Shown: in pieces, positions 12,501 to 25,730 of the stretch
Layout of the letters: each line of letters opens with the position of its first letter
Numbering within the stretch: position 1 is the stretch's first letter
From: Cerrena zonata
Lineage: Eukaryota; Basidiomycota; Agaricomycetes; Polyporales; Cerrenaceae
Direction: 5' to 3'
Assembly (NCBI GenBank): GCA_038087015.1
Contig: JASBNA010000006.1
Span: 310,001 to 374,000, forward strand
Length of the DNA: 64,000 nucleotides
Notes under the pieces: model-generated
Told to the model about the DNA's origin: nothing
Databases searched by the model: none
What the model saw: the letters and a program-made list of their open reading frames with translations, nothing else
Position numbers and translations under genes: made by a program

Positions 12501-13005
12501 GTCAGTGTCCGACGGAACCACTCCCGTCACCGCAGAGCGCCTTCCGTTTCTGCAACTACACATAAACGGACATCCGCCATCCGACTCGTTGGCGAACAGC
12601 CTAAACAACCTTCACAGGACCAGGTCCGCCCTGCTCATATATACTCCTCTCGGCAACCCCTATTGACCGCTACTTTTATCTCTGCAGAATTTAATCGAGG
12701 CGGAACCAGATACACACTCTCTTCACTCTTCCTCTCAACCTACTACGATGGATCAGAGCGGTATGCCTGGCCAAGGGCCACTCTTCACGAAGGTCCGTTT
12801 ATTTACCAGTGCAGATCTGGTTCCATTCTTCTCCCTTTCCTCCTTCCTTCCCCACCCCTCTCCATTCATAACCTTAACTCCTCTCCTCCGAGATTGTTCC
12901 TGGTTTATTCTTATGTTCAAAGATTCATACCATTCTTCGTGTCCGCATACTTCCAAGACAAGTTGCCGACTATATCTCATACTTTCTTCTCTTTCCTATA
13001 GACCT
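9516..13005. other. Long gene-poor region and presumed 5' leader of the Ser/Pro-rich gene
   Basis: About 3.5 kb. Overlapping frames on both strands around 11.4-12.1 kb are long (up to 205 codons) but have no motif and compete with each other. From about 12.1 kb the plus strand becomes C/T-rich, as expected of a fungal promoter and leader. A reading frame in phase with the gene that starts at 13006 runs back to 12748, but the sequence there looks untranslated, and CCTATAG directly before 13006 resembles a 3' splice site of a leader intron. Confidence 0.4.
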
Positions 13006-16000
13006 ATGGCATCTTCGTCTGCAAACCGAAAGGATGCAGACCTTCCTCCTTTACCTCCTCAAAATGCTACACCAGAGGTACACAAATCCGGTGGTGGGAT
13101 CATGAAGAAATTGACGACCAAACTTCGTCGGTCCTCTACCTCGCAACCCAACCCACCAGCTGCTTCGACTCACAATGCACCACCACTACCTTCCTCTTCG
13201 AAGGCTACCGCGGAAGCGGGACCATCTGCACCGCCGAAGAAACGCAAGACCACGCTGAAGCTTCCTTCGATGCCTTCGATGCCCAAAGGTCCTGCACCGG
13301 CTGCTCTTCCCAATTCGTTCACCTCACCCGAGCAACGACAAGCTGCTTTAAGGGCTATGGGTCTTATCCCTGCTGTTCCCCACCCCTATAAGGATTCCCA
13401 CGGGTACATGGTACCACTCAGCGAACAGGAAAAATATCTCGACAATAGATTCTCTGTCGTCGCCGATAACGAGCCTAGAGAAAGCGATTCTGACGACGGT
13501 GAGAGCGAAGCCAAGAAGATTCGTGAGGCTTGGTTGAGGAAGAACAGAGAGGCAGAAGCTGAACCTTTCGGTTCTTCCTCTCAAGGCGAACCTAGTTCTC
13601 CCACTTCAGAATCAGCTCATTACCCTCAACACCACACCTCCACTTCCGTCTCTTCTCAACCTTCCTCTAACACACCTTCCTCCCCTCGTGGTTCAACCTC
13701 AGCAGACGTCTACCGAAGCTCGAGCTCTCCAAGCTCAAAGAATGCATTGACTGCCACCGAACGTGCGTCCGCGCTCGCTATCTCCAACCCCGAGATGATG
13801 GTTAAAGTCGCTCCCTCTTCGCAGTCACCACGCCGTGGGACGTTCGTGGAAGTGCATCCCAGCCATTCCACCACGCCTCTACGAGTCGATTACCACCTGG
13901 AGCCCGAGAGCCCATCAGACAAGGACAATCTCCAGTCTACCCTGGACAGTCAGGATACTCAGACTACCCCTTCGATCGTATGCACGCCCCTGCCGCCTCC
14001 GCCTCGCCAGATGAGGACGAGGCTGGAGAGATTGGAAGTGGAAGTGGATCCGACGAGTATACCGCTACCGGCGTCTCCGGCTATCGGACACTTCGCGGAG
14101 GTACAGGAAGTCGTGGTTGAATCAGGGAAGGATCTTGAAGTGGATGGGGAGAGTAAGAAGGATTCGAAGAAATGCGATGTAGAGATGTTGAGTCCGATAT
14201 CGACGTCGAGTGAGGTTTCGGAAAGAGTTTCTCGTTGGTTGCAGTCTACGCCTACAGGGTCTTCATTCCAATCCTCTCAAGAAGACAAACCTAATTCGTC
14301 TGAATCTCCGTTTTCGACGAGTGTTGACGCTGACACTGCAAGTGGAGAAGATTCACCCATTGATAAATCATTGCCTGCCATTATCGAAGTGTCTACACCG
14401 ACACCCTCGACACCTGCTCTTTCGCCTTCATCACTTGCACCTCCCTCCCCCATCACACCCCTCACGTCACCTACAACAGCTCCTAACGTCGACTTACTAG
14501 AACCCACTCCTGTGGCGCCTCTAGCTATCAAGACAGATAGCAATAATACCATCACTCCTAACAATCAAACTGAGGGTAGCACTGCACAAGATGCAGATGC
14601 AGGTACAACGGTATCTCCCATTAGCATTCGAGGGCGCAAAGAGAAACCTTCGCCGATATCTATTACAGCAACCGCTATCGCTGTCCAGACATCTGTATCC
14701 GCGCCGCCTACAGCCAGCGCCGTTTCGATCCCTATTCCCATCCCTGCTGTCGCCCCTGGTTCTATCACCATCCAATCGCCTGAATCTCCTTCATCTTCTC
14801 CATCTGGGCCCGAGTCGACATCTCTACAGTCTTCTGTGTCCTTCCAGGATCAGCATCTGCCTAAACAGGCACTGGGATCTTTACCCAAGCTGTCAATCTC
14901 CCCTCCTACAGCGTCTTCGCCCAATCGAGGAAGGTCATTGACTGTTTCGCATATCCATGATCACAAACATGGCGCCGCGGAGTTATCACTCAGCTCTAGT
15001 ACGAGTACGAGTGATACGAGCAGGAGTCGGTCAAAAGTACCTGCACTTTCTCCAACGAGGACGACTTCGAGCTCGGCTGCATCAGAAGTCCCACCCACGC
15101 CTACTACGACCACCGCGCCATCACAGCGAGGGAGAAAGGTGTCGATTGTCTCGTCAACGTCACAGTCTTCTGATAATCACCACCACCACCATCTTCACCA
15201 TCAGTATGGCGTTCAGATTCGAGGGAACCCTAGGATCAAGGTTCAGACTGCCCCTCCACCTGTCAAGACAGATGAAATGTCCCTGCAGTTGCCGCCGAAT
15301 GTGGCTACGGTGATTGTTGAGAGTCCCATTGAGGATGTTGTTGTGAGCCCGGTCATCAGTCTGAATGGGGCGAATGTGGTGAATGATTCGGAGAAAGTGG
15401 AGACTGTTGCGAAGGAGGATGTTGATACGCCGTTGCCTGCGGCCATACCGAGGCCTAGGATGTCGCGCCCGAGTGAAGAGTCGGTGGAGAGGCGGAAGTC
15501 GTTGACGTTTGGCGGTCTGTTCGGGAAAAGTCATAATAGTTTGAACGTTGCTGTGCCTGAGGTAAGTCATAACCCCGTATTGATTTATGGTTACGGTCTT
15601 GAACTTTGAGCTAATCTAATCCCCTTTTTTGTCCGACAGAAACCGTCAAAACCTCGATCGATGAGTAACCTCCGTAAATCCGTCGCGGGGACTATCTCTG
15701 CGAAATTCCGTCCCAAGACTCTCGTCGTTGATACCTCTAAACTGGGCTCGCGCAATAACTCGCCTTCACCTGCTCGTCGCCCTTCGCCTGCTTCCAGCTC
15801 TCCTCTTAACCCCAACCCTTTAAGCCCTACGAGTCCTGCGACTACGTACTTCTCAGCACGTTCGAATGGTTCAGTCACCAGCCCGACAAGTTCAAACGGG
15901 CATCGTTCAAATAATTTGGAACCTGTAGCTAGACCGAGACTGAGGCAACCGTTGAGTCCGACCATACATAGTCGGGGAAGCATTCTGATGGAAGCGAGAG

Positions 16001-16056
16001 GGCTTGAGGACGATGAAAGTCGGAGATTAGCCGAAATGGCGTTTTTGGATTTCTGA
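13006..16056 (+). CDS. Serine/proline-rich low-complexity protein, unknown function
   Basis: Exons 13006-15561 and 15640-16056 (78 bp intron) encode 990 aa. I start at the ATG following a likely leader intron because the in-phase extension to 12748 (86 codons) is hydrophobic and unlike the rest. The protein is almost wholly disordered: Ser/Pro/Thr tracts, a GGGIMKKLTTKLRRSS segment near residue 35, a PPKKRKTTLKLPS nuclear-signal-like cluster near 80, and a His run (HHHHHLHH) near 730. The C terminus is more ordered in composition: RRKSLTFGGLFGKSH, RSMSNLRKSVAGTISAKF and the end RLAEMAFLDF look like short conserved basic or phosphorylatable motifs. No catalytic domain is visible. It may be a scaffold or a cell-polarity or transcription-related factor, but the sequence does not decide. 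Confidence 0.75.
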
Positions 16057-16883
16057 GTTTCTCATCCTCGGTATCTCCTCTCTTCGTTGTCGTTGCTTTC
16101 GTTTTTTGTTTTGTTGGTTTGGCTCTGTGTTGCTGCCCAGTTTAATTTACTCACACCATCACACACCCCACATTCGCTATTTGTGATTTCCTCTCTTCAT
16201 GATTTTGTCCATGTCGACACCTCCCACTCATTAATCACTGTTCACATATTTCCACTGCATCTCTTCCTCTCCTCACTCTCTCGCAAATTTTGTATATTCG
16301 CATTTCACAATACTCACACTGTGCATGTCCCCTTTTTCTCATCCCTCCCCTCTCCGGTTTGTAATTTTTAATATCTCTGCGCAATTCACCTCACACTAGC
16401 CCCCTCACACACCGCCCACTCGCTTGACCCTCTCTCTCATATCAGCTTTCATAGTCCTCGATTTTAATTTTCGGTGTTTAGGTGTTTCTTGTAGGTCTCT
16501 GAACACAAAAGGATGTAGTTCTATCGTGATATGGAATTTGATATACCCTTGAATCTCAATTTTGTGTGATTGTCCATTTACAACGTCATCCTCGTTGTAA
16601 GCGGGTCATTTAAATTTCACCAACCTGTTTCCTAGACTCAGGTATGCTCAAGTTAGGATCGACTGTCATCCCACCTTCATCAGTATATGGTCAACCACGG
16701 AGACTGATATTGAGACCCAGGCCTCAGGGTGTACTCGTTGAGAACATGAGGGCACGTGTTTATCCCCTATCACCTCATCGCTGTACTAGCTTCTTGCTTC
16801 ACGACCACCATCCTGTTATCATAAACACGTATGCAGTTCATTATGACGATGTAGAATTTCTCTAAATGCGATGACCACAGATC
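16057..16883. other. Intergenic region
   Basis: About 830 bp; pyrimidine-rich up to 16500 (3' flank of the Ser/Pro-rich gene), then A/T-rich. No gene seen. Confidence 0.5.
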
Positions 16884-18146
16884 ATGACCCAAACTGACAT
16901 CAACTCGAAATTGCCTCCGGAAACCGTCGACAGGATAATAGACCATCTATTCGACGATAAACCCTCTCTCGCCGCATGCTCCCTAGTTTGCAAACAATGG
17001 GAACCCGCAGCTCGTTTTCATCTATTTCATACGATTACCATCGTTTACAAGACCTTCGATGATCTGAATATCATCGTGACAGAACGTCGTTTTGATCAAG
17101 CTGAACATGTCCTGTCGTACACTAAGGAATACCGTATTGATTTCGCTACGAATCAATTTACGCTCATAGACCTGTGGCCCATGCTGCCATTTATGCCAAA
17201 TGTTCATACTCTCTGTCTTAGCGCACTCATCAATGCCTTGGAGGACATCGCTATCGCCAACCCCAAATCGGAGTCGTTCGCCATCTTCCCCAACATCCAT
17301 ACACTAAAGCTAGAACTTTACTCGGTGCTCTCGCTAACGCCGTATTTACTCCACGTCATCTTTCACATGTTCCCCAATTTGCGGAATTTCCTAATGTTCA
17401 TGCCGTATTTTACCGCTGGAACGACGATCAACGACGATTTTGACTCTGTAGTCATACCCCAGACATTACGCCTCACCTTTGTCAAATTCGATAAGCCGAG
17501 TATCACACCCCGCAAATTCTTGCAGGTCCTCTCATCGACACCAACAGCTCACTCTTTGACCTCGCTGGACCTCGGCTGTTTGTTCGGGACGGACAGGTAC
17601 ATGGCATTCAAGGATGTTGCCCCCGAGATGAAGAAGAATCTGCAAACTCTTCGTCTCGGTTTATGCGACCCATCAGGCCTAAACATTACGACAGCTTCTC
17701 CTCTTGGTAAGTGATATCGTAGATTCGTCAAGGGTCAGTATAGTAACCTTATTTCCTTAGACATCGACACAACACGTCAGGAGCTAGCTCTACATGAGTT
17801 TTCCTCACTCCACACTTTTAACGTCATAGTACCTGATCCGAGGTCAAATAATATCGATGCTCATCGTATCAATATTCAACTAATCGGCTGGATTCACCCC
17901 GACATTACTACTATTGTAATGGAATTCGGATCTTTCTACAAAGTGACAGCAATTCCATCGTCCTTCCCCTCTGAAACTTGGACTGAACTCGCAGGCTTGA
18001 TACCGCACTTCAAGAAACTCAAGTCTCTTCGGATTCTCAGAGTCGAGGACGCAGGTGCAAATTCAGGTCCGCTTGATGACGAGCTCCAGGTGGAAGTCTC
18101 GAAGGCTCTCCCTAATATATCTTCTAAAGGCTTGCTGCAATTCTGA
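16884..18146 (+). CDS. F-box-like / leucine-rich domain protein
   Basis: Exons 16884-17706 and 17761-18146 (54 bp intron) encode 402 aa. The N terminus has the mushroom F-box pattern: KLPPETVDRIIDHLFDD at residues 9-25, then SLAACSLVCKQWEPAARFHL. The rest is a series of irregular leucine-rich stretches (LPFMPNVHTLCLSAL, SSTPTAHSLTSLDLG, HFKKLKSLRILRVED), the usual architecture of this large basidiomycete family. Such proteins bind SKP1 through the F-box and present a substrate to an SCF ubiquitin ligase; the substrate is unknown. The start is the ATG immediately before the F-box. No sign of truncation. Confidence 0.8.
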
Positions 18147-18467
18147 TTCAATATGTGGCACAGTTGTCTCGGCGGCTTCTTCCTCTCTAATCTCAATCTG
18201 TGAAATCAAGGTTCAATATTCAATAGCAACAGAACGTGTACTTCTAGGTAGTATGAGTGTGAATGTATATACGAAGTTACGATGTTTCCATTATGTACTA
18301 GTACCTGAGCCACTCTGATTATGGAACATGATGATATTCTTAGAGACTTAGACTACCTGCTAACAATTTGTTAGCTTGCAGAGGGTGTATAAGACATTAA
18401 TTTACGCAACAAACAATATTGTACTACATTACAAAGTACCTATGATAACACATTGAATAGAGCAAGA
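18147..18467. other. Convergent intergenic region
   Basis: 320 bp between two convergent stops (F-box gene on plus, paladin-like gene on minus), A/T-rich; shared 3' flanks and nothing else seen. Confidence 0.5.
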
Positions 18468-21400
18468 CTAGTCAAGAGTCTTCCTGCTAAGCAGCATTGT
18501 GATTTCTCGTCGTTCTCGCAACCATTCAGGGAAAGAACATTCCTGAGAAGGGTTCTCCCTCATCTCTAGAAGATAATTGGCGAAAACAATGAGTGTGCCG
18601 TATCGGTAGCTATCATCCAAAGTCAATTTCGGGAGTAAACTTCGAAACAAGGTTCAACTTACAGGTAGTTGATTCCAACGCTGAATAGTTTCCGTTGCTT
18701 TGCGCTTCCCTTCTCACAGGCATCGACTTTGAGTTTGTAGCTAATAGATGTTAAAACGCAAATTTGTGAGTGCCAATATCGTAAAGTAAGGCAAAGGAGA
18801 GAACGGACTCGTAGATAGCCTTACGAAGGTTCTGTACGTCTTGCATGAGGTCAACCGCTCGATCCGTCAATCGCTTGGCCATTTTCCCGTGGCTCAGGAC
18901 TCCGACGAGATGTAAGATAGTCTTGTATTCACCTGGATACACGAAGTTAGCAGGACGAGGTCGTAGTTCATCTCTGACTAACCTTGCAAGTAAGCCTCTT
19001 CCTCAGAAGGGCCATCCATAGAGTCGTACGGCTCCTCTACCGCCTCTTCGGGTGGAACGTTACTGATTTGTAGATCATCCCAGTACGTCACAGTAGCAAT
19101 GAGACACGCGGTGACCATCCCTGTAGTTGTCCTTCCACGGCCCATCTGACAGTTGAATACGAAGTCGCTGCCTTTGCTCAAGCTGTCTTTGACTCGTTGA
19201 ACCATCTGTGAGAGCGCCGCAGGAAGAGGGGCTTGTTCATCCGTCTGATAAAAAATATTCAATCCAACACACGAATCCAGCATCCAAACTACGTACCACA
19301 GCAATTCGGTCATAATCCACATGATATCCATCGGATACCATCAGATTGAAGACATCTCTTGGAGTCATGATTTCTGCCTCTGAAACATTCTCCCAGATGG
19401 GAATGATCTTGAACACGCCAGGTCGCTCTTCCACTTCATCGTGCAGAAGAATGCGACCATTTCCAGCACGGACCTCTCTAAGGACATCTTTCTTGAAATT
19501 CTCTTCCATCGCTTCTACTACTTGCGTCGTTACTCCGGTGGCCCTTGATAATGTGATTTAGCTCGTATATGTATAGAAAATACGTTACGAGACTTACTCC
19601 ACATTCTCCAACGGTTTGTCTACGAGACGGAGCACATGTGGACGACCAGCAACATAAATGACCGGTTCCTGATCGATTGTTAAGGGGCTGCACAAATGAC
19701 ACCGACTTATGACCGGACTTACCTCTCGGAGAGAAGTCCAGAAAGCAACGTTCTTTCCATCTGGACCAGCGTCGATTCGCGACAAAGCGTTACGAAGTCT
19801 AAGTAAAATAGATGGAGGGTCAGAATAATGCACCTTGCAGCATTCACATCACATACCCGTGTACAGTCGGCATACCACTAAATAATTGTCAGAAGGCATT
19901 TGGTCAGAGATAACGTTTACTTACCTTCCACATACCCATTTCCCATCTTCAGCGCCTCCATTGGTAAAGTCAGCACTCTCGCCAGGGGACGCAGATCGCG
20001 AAGGTACCAAACGCAGAGTCAAAGGGAGTCGACGGAAGTTAGGGGCGCCGTCGATACGTCTAAGTCCTTGTTTCAGCATAGAATACATCTCCTCATGAAT
20101 TTTCACTCACTCGGGCAAACTCATCTTCTGTAAGTTCGAGAAGAAGTCACTCTTCAAGATCGTGGACGCTGACAAGATAGTTCCCGAACGATTTGCAACA
20201 ACTTGTTTGACTTCATCTGGTTCTGCCATTCCTTTGATGTCGTTGACTCTTTCCAACGGCTTCAGGGCATTCAAGCTTGCGTCTAGTAGTTCCTTCTCGA
20301 AGGTCTTGATAACTGCAAGAAGGTTAGAAATCATACCGAGCCTGAGCCGATCCAATTGTACATACCAGGTCGATTTTGCACGAATGACTCGATCGTCTCG
20401 AACGACTGCATAGTATCAGGTTCGATTGATTGAAGGTACGCTTGGAAGATGATAAGTTCAAAGTAACGTCTTAGGTTTTGCAAACCTGCATTAGAATGTG
20501 TATGGTGTTAGCCGTAAAGTATTGTACTCGAAGTGGCCAGACATACCCTTCTGAGCATGCAACTTCTTTTGCTTCTCGTCAGAGGCCTGCTCAGCTCGTA
20601 TTCTCGCTTCTTCAATCGCATCCCGGACATTGATCACTTCCGCACATTGGTCGATTGCGTCATCAACGATGTTCTTTACTGTAGGACCCTTTCGGAAGAC
20701 ACGAAGGAGGTCTGCGAGTACATGTAATTAGTCAGAATGTATGAACACACTCCCAATCCTGACTTACTATTAATGACTTGGTAGGACTGTCGAGGCTCGC
20801 TCTTAGCGTTATCAGCTCCGTCGAACGTTAGGGAACGAGACATCAACTTTGGTGTAGAAGGAGTCCAGCTACTCAACCATTGCTGAATGAGGACCATGAT
20901 GATCTAAAAACGACAAGACTTAGCCGGGCACATGTTTTGTTCCGGAGACAGTACTTACCGAAGTGAGCGTACTCCTACCACGACCGAGCTGACAATTGAT
21001 CATCATAGGCGTATTAGAAGCATTGTTCCGAATGACCACATCAATCAACTCGGACAAGTCAGAAAAGTCTGGTGGCTTTTCTGCGGTAATGGGGATACGA
21101 GCATAGTTGAGATCGACACCTCCCGCAAGGTTATGACGCGCTGCCATGACCTCCTTGAGGACTAGCACATTAGCTGGGTCGACCTCTTCCCAAACAGGAA
21201 TGACAGAGCCGTCGGGAGTTTCTGCGTGAAGTAAGAGTCGTCCGCCGAAAGATTGTAATTCCTCGATGACATCAGCTTTCAAACGTTCTTCCAAGGCTTC
21301 GAGTCGTGAGGCTGAAATACCACCGTAATCTACACATGCGTTAGTGCTCCTTCTCAAACTGAATGAAGCGCAAGGTGGAAATCCTACCTTTCATGTTTCG

Positions 21401-24332
21401 CAATGTGAACCGTTCCCTCCTCAAACAATATGGTGCACCGTTGATGTACACAATTGGTTCTTCTCTGAGGGTGATCCACATGATTCTGTTACTCGAAGGG
21501 TGTGCTTGGACGACCTTCTTCACGACTTCGTCAATAGCCTCGACAGTTGGCTGCCCAAGTGCGTAGATCGCAGTGCCAGGAATATTACGGAAATTGATAG
21601 CTCCGCGAACGGCGTCCGCGACATTCTGAGAGCGACTAAGCCACTGATCGGATTTGAGAAGGGTACTGTTAGAGATGGTTAGCATATCATTTATGCATAA
21701 GTAAAGCACTTTGGACGAACCTTTCTCGCAATATGATCCCCTTGCGATTCTACAAAAAGATGAGATCCTCACATTCGCAGAAAGCCATGGAAGACTTACC
21801 TTGACAACATGATCAGAGTACTCATCGCCCAGAATTTGGCCTCCAGAAATGGCAACATCGTTACTCGGACCAGCAGTCAACGCTCGAGTCTCACCACTTG
21901 ACTTTGATAATGTGGAAAGGTCGTTGACGGGGGCGAAGACATTTAGTCTTGAACCATAGACTTTTCGGAGGAAGGTGATCTGACTAAAATATAAAGTTTG
22001 AGCCTGCATTTATCAAACATGATTCTGTCACACTCACTTCCAAATTTCTGTCCTGGTCTTTTATAAAATATAATGAAGTTGGGCAATTGGATAGTTATTC
22101 TACTACTCACCTTCAGCCAATCGGAGAAAGTTTGAGAGAAGTCGCCTTGGGACTCGACATAATTAGCATACGCGATAATGAAGAAGCTGAAGACCCATTA
22201 GGTGAGTCCTGCTTCTTTCACGGATTAACATAAAAAACCTACTATTTCTCCAAAGCTTTAACGGCTCTATTCAAGAAAGCTTCTCTTTCCTCCTCATCCA
22301 TCGATGTTGTGAGTGAGTACTTCAGCCTGTTCACGAAAATATCCTCCCGAAGGTTTGTTACCAAGTCACCTAAGGGAAAAAATAATTTAGAATGCATCGG
22401 GATATTTCGTGGTGACGAGTACTCACAATCGTCGATAACCTTATCGACCAGTTTCTTGGCCTTCAATCCATTCTCCAAGCAACCTAACAAGCTCAGTACA
22501 ACACCGTAGTTGCCCATGTGGGCTTTACGAAGGTCTTCAAGTAATTCCGGGTTCGAGAGTAGAAGTTCTATAGCGCTCTGTGAATTCTTCGTTTGCAGAC
22601 CTATCAAGAAGAAAGGGCAATGACGTCAAAGTGTAACCTACGATGAAGAAAGGTTAACTTACATTGTTGTAGGATATAAGTGATACGAAGCAACGACCGG
22701 TTGAGATCGTGCTGTTGACTGGCTTGTTCGAGTGACTGCAAAATTCGGGTATCTGTTACTTGGCTGCCAGAGGGCTACCCATACAACATGAACAATATGC
22801 GTCTCACTGCAATTTAAGACAAACTGACCGTGCTGACACCAGAACTCGATCTGGCACCTGATGCTTTGTTCAAATACGGGTCAGCCATTCCAATATCCAT
22901 GAGCTGCTTCCGTCTCATGATACATGCCGCGACCATGGCGAAAGTGGTACGGACGGCACCCATACCACAGTTGAAAACAAGGGCTGTCTTGAGGGGGTCG
23001 ATGTGTCTGATTACGCGAAGGTATGCATCTAGGTAATTATCCTGTCGATAGAAAATGAACACATGAAAATCGAGAGAAACAGAGGAAACAAACTTCTATA
23101 GACCGATCCGGGGAAATGGGTATACTGGAGCATATCTTCAGACACATTCATCTTGAATTTGTTTAGTATCATGAACGTACCGGTGGTACTACGAATAGTC
23201 ATTAAGAAGGAAGTCAGGGAATTCGCAAGAAAGACGCACTTCGACATTCCAACCATCGTTGCGCATATTTTCCATCAACTCACGCATCGTACGAACGTTC
23301 GCGGTGTCTACAGAAGTCCATGTTGGGAGAATAGCACCATCACCACTGTCGGAAGCTATGACCATTTCGTTCAGTCTAGATCTCGCCATTTCTAATATTC
23401 AAATAGTTACCCAATTCATTGTGCGTCAAAATCAGACCGCCAAACCTAGTTTCAATGTATCAGCGTTAAGAAACCTACAATTTATCTGTCGTGTGACATG
23501 TTCATACCTATTAGCTTCAACCAAAATATCATTCTTCAGACGCATCTCAATCGCCTCGAGGTTCTCAGCACGATCAGACAATTTCAATGTGCGTTTCGGT
23601 TCGGACGCATCTCGCAACACGAATGGTCGGCCGGAGATGTATACTTCACAAAAACAATAACGTCAACGGAACGTCATGTAGTTATGATTTATATTGACAC
23701 AGAAATTTGTATTTCATGCTTATGTGCATTGTACGACTCTAGTGTTAGTGAGAAAGGACATACCTATAGGCTCTTCACGGGTACAGAACCAGACAACTTG
23801 GGTAGGGTCGGTAACATTCGGACGGCAACGCAGTACCGACAGGATACCACGCAGACCTTGTGTTCGAGGTTGTGCAACACCGAAGACATTCAAGTTTCCT
23901 TGTCTCGGGGACCTAAAATTCGGGGCACCATGCACATTGATATCAAGGTCCAAAGCACGGCCTACGGAGATCGTCAGTAGATGGCAATCAGGGTTGAGCT
24001 GCCGGTGGAAAGACTATACCAGATGGATAGTGATCAGTCTTGAGGATGAGACCACGCGAGAGTACGCTTCCTGTCCTCGTTTTCACGATGGAAGGGCCTG
24101 ACCGCTGGAGTTGAGGCATTTGATCGAGAGGTTGAGCTGCAGGCAAGTTCTTCAAGCTTGGTACTCCGTTAGAATCGCTCAGTACCCTAGAGGGAATTGC
24201 TGGAGCTATAGATGAAGGCTGTGAGACCTGTGAGACCTGTGAGACAGAACGTATTGTTGGAGGAGGTGCAGATGCAGGTCGGGCAGAGTCACCAAGCCCC
24301 GAGGGAACTTTAAACGGCGTTTTGGACGCCAT
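18468..24332 (-). CDS. Paladin-like protein with three PTP-type CX5R modules
   Basis: I resolved 30 exons that add up to exactly 1386 codons plus stop (5'->3' on the minus strand): 24332-24020, 23961-23764, 23643-23508, 23445-23411, 23355-23240, 23188-23181, 23124-23094, 23041-22829, 22735-22663, 22600-22427, 22369-22243, 22186-22111, 22057-22038, 21983-21800, 21749-21721, 21665-21388, 21329-20959, 20903-20768, 20711-20547, 20485-20366, 20312-20111, 20059-19925, 19877-19857, 19798-19723, 19668-19598, 19543-19297, 19244-18983, 18932-18809, 18740-18663, 18609-18468. Three phosphatase loops keep Cys and Arg: CGMGAVR (Cys304), CQLGRGR (Cys783) and CQMGRGR (Cys1217). Each is preceded by the paladin signature of a REEP(I/V)-type strand, FGG(R)LLLH-like segment and a P(I)W motif. 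Paladins resemble PTP-like phytases and regulate phosphoinositide signalling; animal ones have two modules. The N-terminal 100 residues are Ser/Pro-rich with a VSQ triplet repeat. Activity is not proven. Confidence 0.9.
24220..24246 (-). repeat. Three-fold 9-bp repeat coding VSQ triplets
   Basis: The unit TGTGAGACC occurs two to three times in direct succession in the first exon of the paladin-like gene and codes for a short Val-Ser-Gln repeat in the disordered N terminus. Likely length-variable between strains. Confidence 0.7.
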
Positions 24333-25730
24333 GATGATTATAATGCAAACAAGATAGCAGGTGTCAAGGATAGGAAACTGTCGGTAGGAGATAGGGAAGA
24401 AGAGAAGTTACGGAAAGCAGTAAAAGTAGTGGGTCGACGATCGTTCAGCCTGCTGCACGGTGTTTTGCCGCACCGAGCGCACGTGTGTGGGCGCTCCGTC
24501 GCCGCTCTGTAGTGTTTAATCTTGAGCTTGAGCGACGGAGCTACAAAATGGACATGCAGTACTAAACCTTTTCGAACTTAACCTGACATACCGGCCGATA
24601 TGGTCATGGTTGAGAGTGAGTTGTAAAGCAAAAGGAAAGCGGGAAACTGGACGTCAGCTAGCGGACCGGTATACCCCTAATGACGTCACTCACGACATGG
24701 GTCGAATTCAACTTTCTGTATAGGGTGCAGTAGACAAACAACCGAAATAGTTGTCAGCATCGGAGAAATCCTTAGTCTTATAGACTTAGACTAGACGTCG
24801 AAGATATAAAGTCCCCGCTTGGAGAGGCTTAGTTCACCCGAGTAGGGTCAGAAATCCCAATCAAGCGATTTATGCCCGATAGATAGTAGTAAGTCCTGAG
24901 GCTGCTTGAGTACTTTAAAGTAGCATTACTCTCGAAGTACTGTTGTAGTTATGCTTAGATAGGCCGTTCCAGCACAATAAAAGGTACTAATAATTGATTT
25001 GAGATACTCTGACATCTCATAATATTATGTACTTCAAATTCAAACGTTTTAGACGACTTGAAGATATCCCTCCTGAGGTCTTCGGGTCGGAGTCGATCCC
25101 CTGAACAGCCCTGCACGACTTGTAGCATTCATCAGAGAGAACGGACATGATATGAGAAATAGGAATAGGTGGAACTCGTTGCTGTCATGATATGTTAGTT
25201 GGCCGGCTGTTCTTCAAATACGGACATACAAGAAAGGAAGGTAGCAGGAACAAGTTCCTGAATCTGCATATCACAAATTATAAGTATATATTCTTAGAAG
25301 TTGTTTGAAAATGTTGTATCGTGTCAGCTGCATCGGTGTAAATTTCGAGAAATCAAGGCGACTATCGAGACATGTTGACAACGTGCTACAAGCAGGAGAA
25401 GGCGCACTTGTCCAAAAACGAATGAAGAACGAACGAACGTGGTCAAATGCAAACGAGCGAAAAATACGCATACTACCATTATCTGGAAAATATGGATACA
25501 AGCAGCCCATGCAAAAGTCACATACGCAAAAAAAACAAGATGCATTGAAAGACTGAGAGCGAATTATCCAGAAAGTTGAACGATGTAATATGCTGATAGA
25601 AATAAATGCTTGTGCGCGCGCAAGGAGGGGTATCTGTCCGTATAAACAAACGTCCAATCGATTCAAATCCATTTCACCACGCCTTCCCTACGACAGGGGT
25701 TGGCCCAGCCAGCCTGTTTGTACACTGCCT
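24333..25730. other. Intergenic region upstream of the paladin-like gene
   Basis: About 1.4 kb. The first 200 bp are the promoter side of the paladin-like gene; the remainder up to 25730 lies downstream of the surface-protein gene. Open frames at 25271-25672 have no motif on either strand. Nothing else recognised. Confidence 0.5.

Noticed and set aside
12748..13005. N-terminal extension of the Ser/Pro-rich protein
   Set aside because: In phase but hydrophobic and C/T-rich, unlike the protein; a splice acceptor-like CCTATAG lies just before the ATG at 13006.
13348..15570. Several minus-strand frames up to 136 codons opposite the Ser/Pro-rich gene
   Set aside because: Shadows caused by the biased codon composition of the plus-strand gene.
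23392..23410. A 19-bp intron in the paladin-like gene that would restore the frame
   Set aside because: A 55 bp intron (23356-23410) with the same donor and a normal branch-like CTGAAC sequence gives the better protein (THNELASDSGDGAILPTW), so no ultra-short intron is needed.
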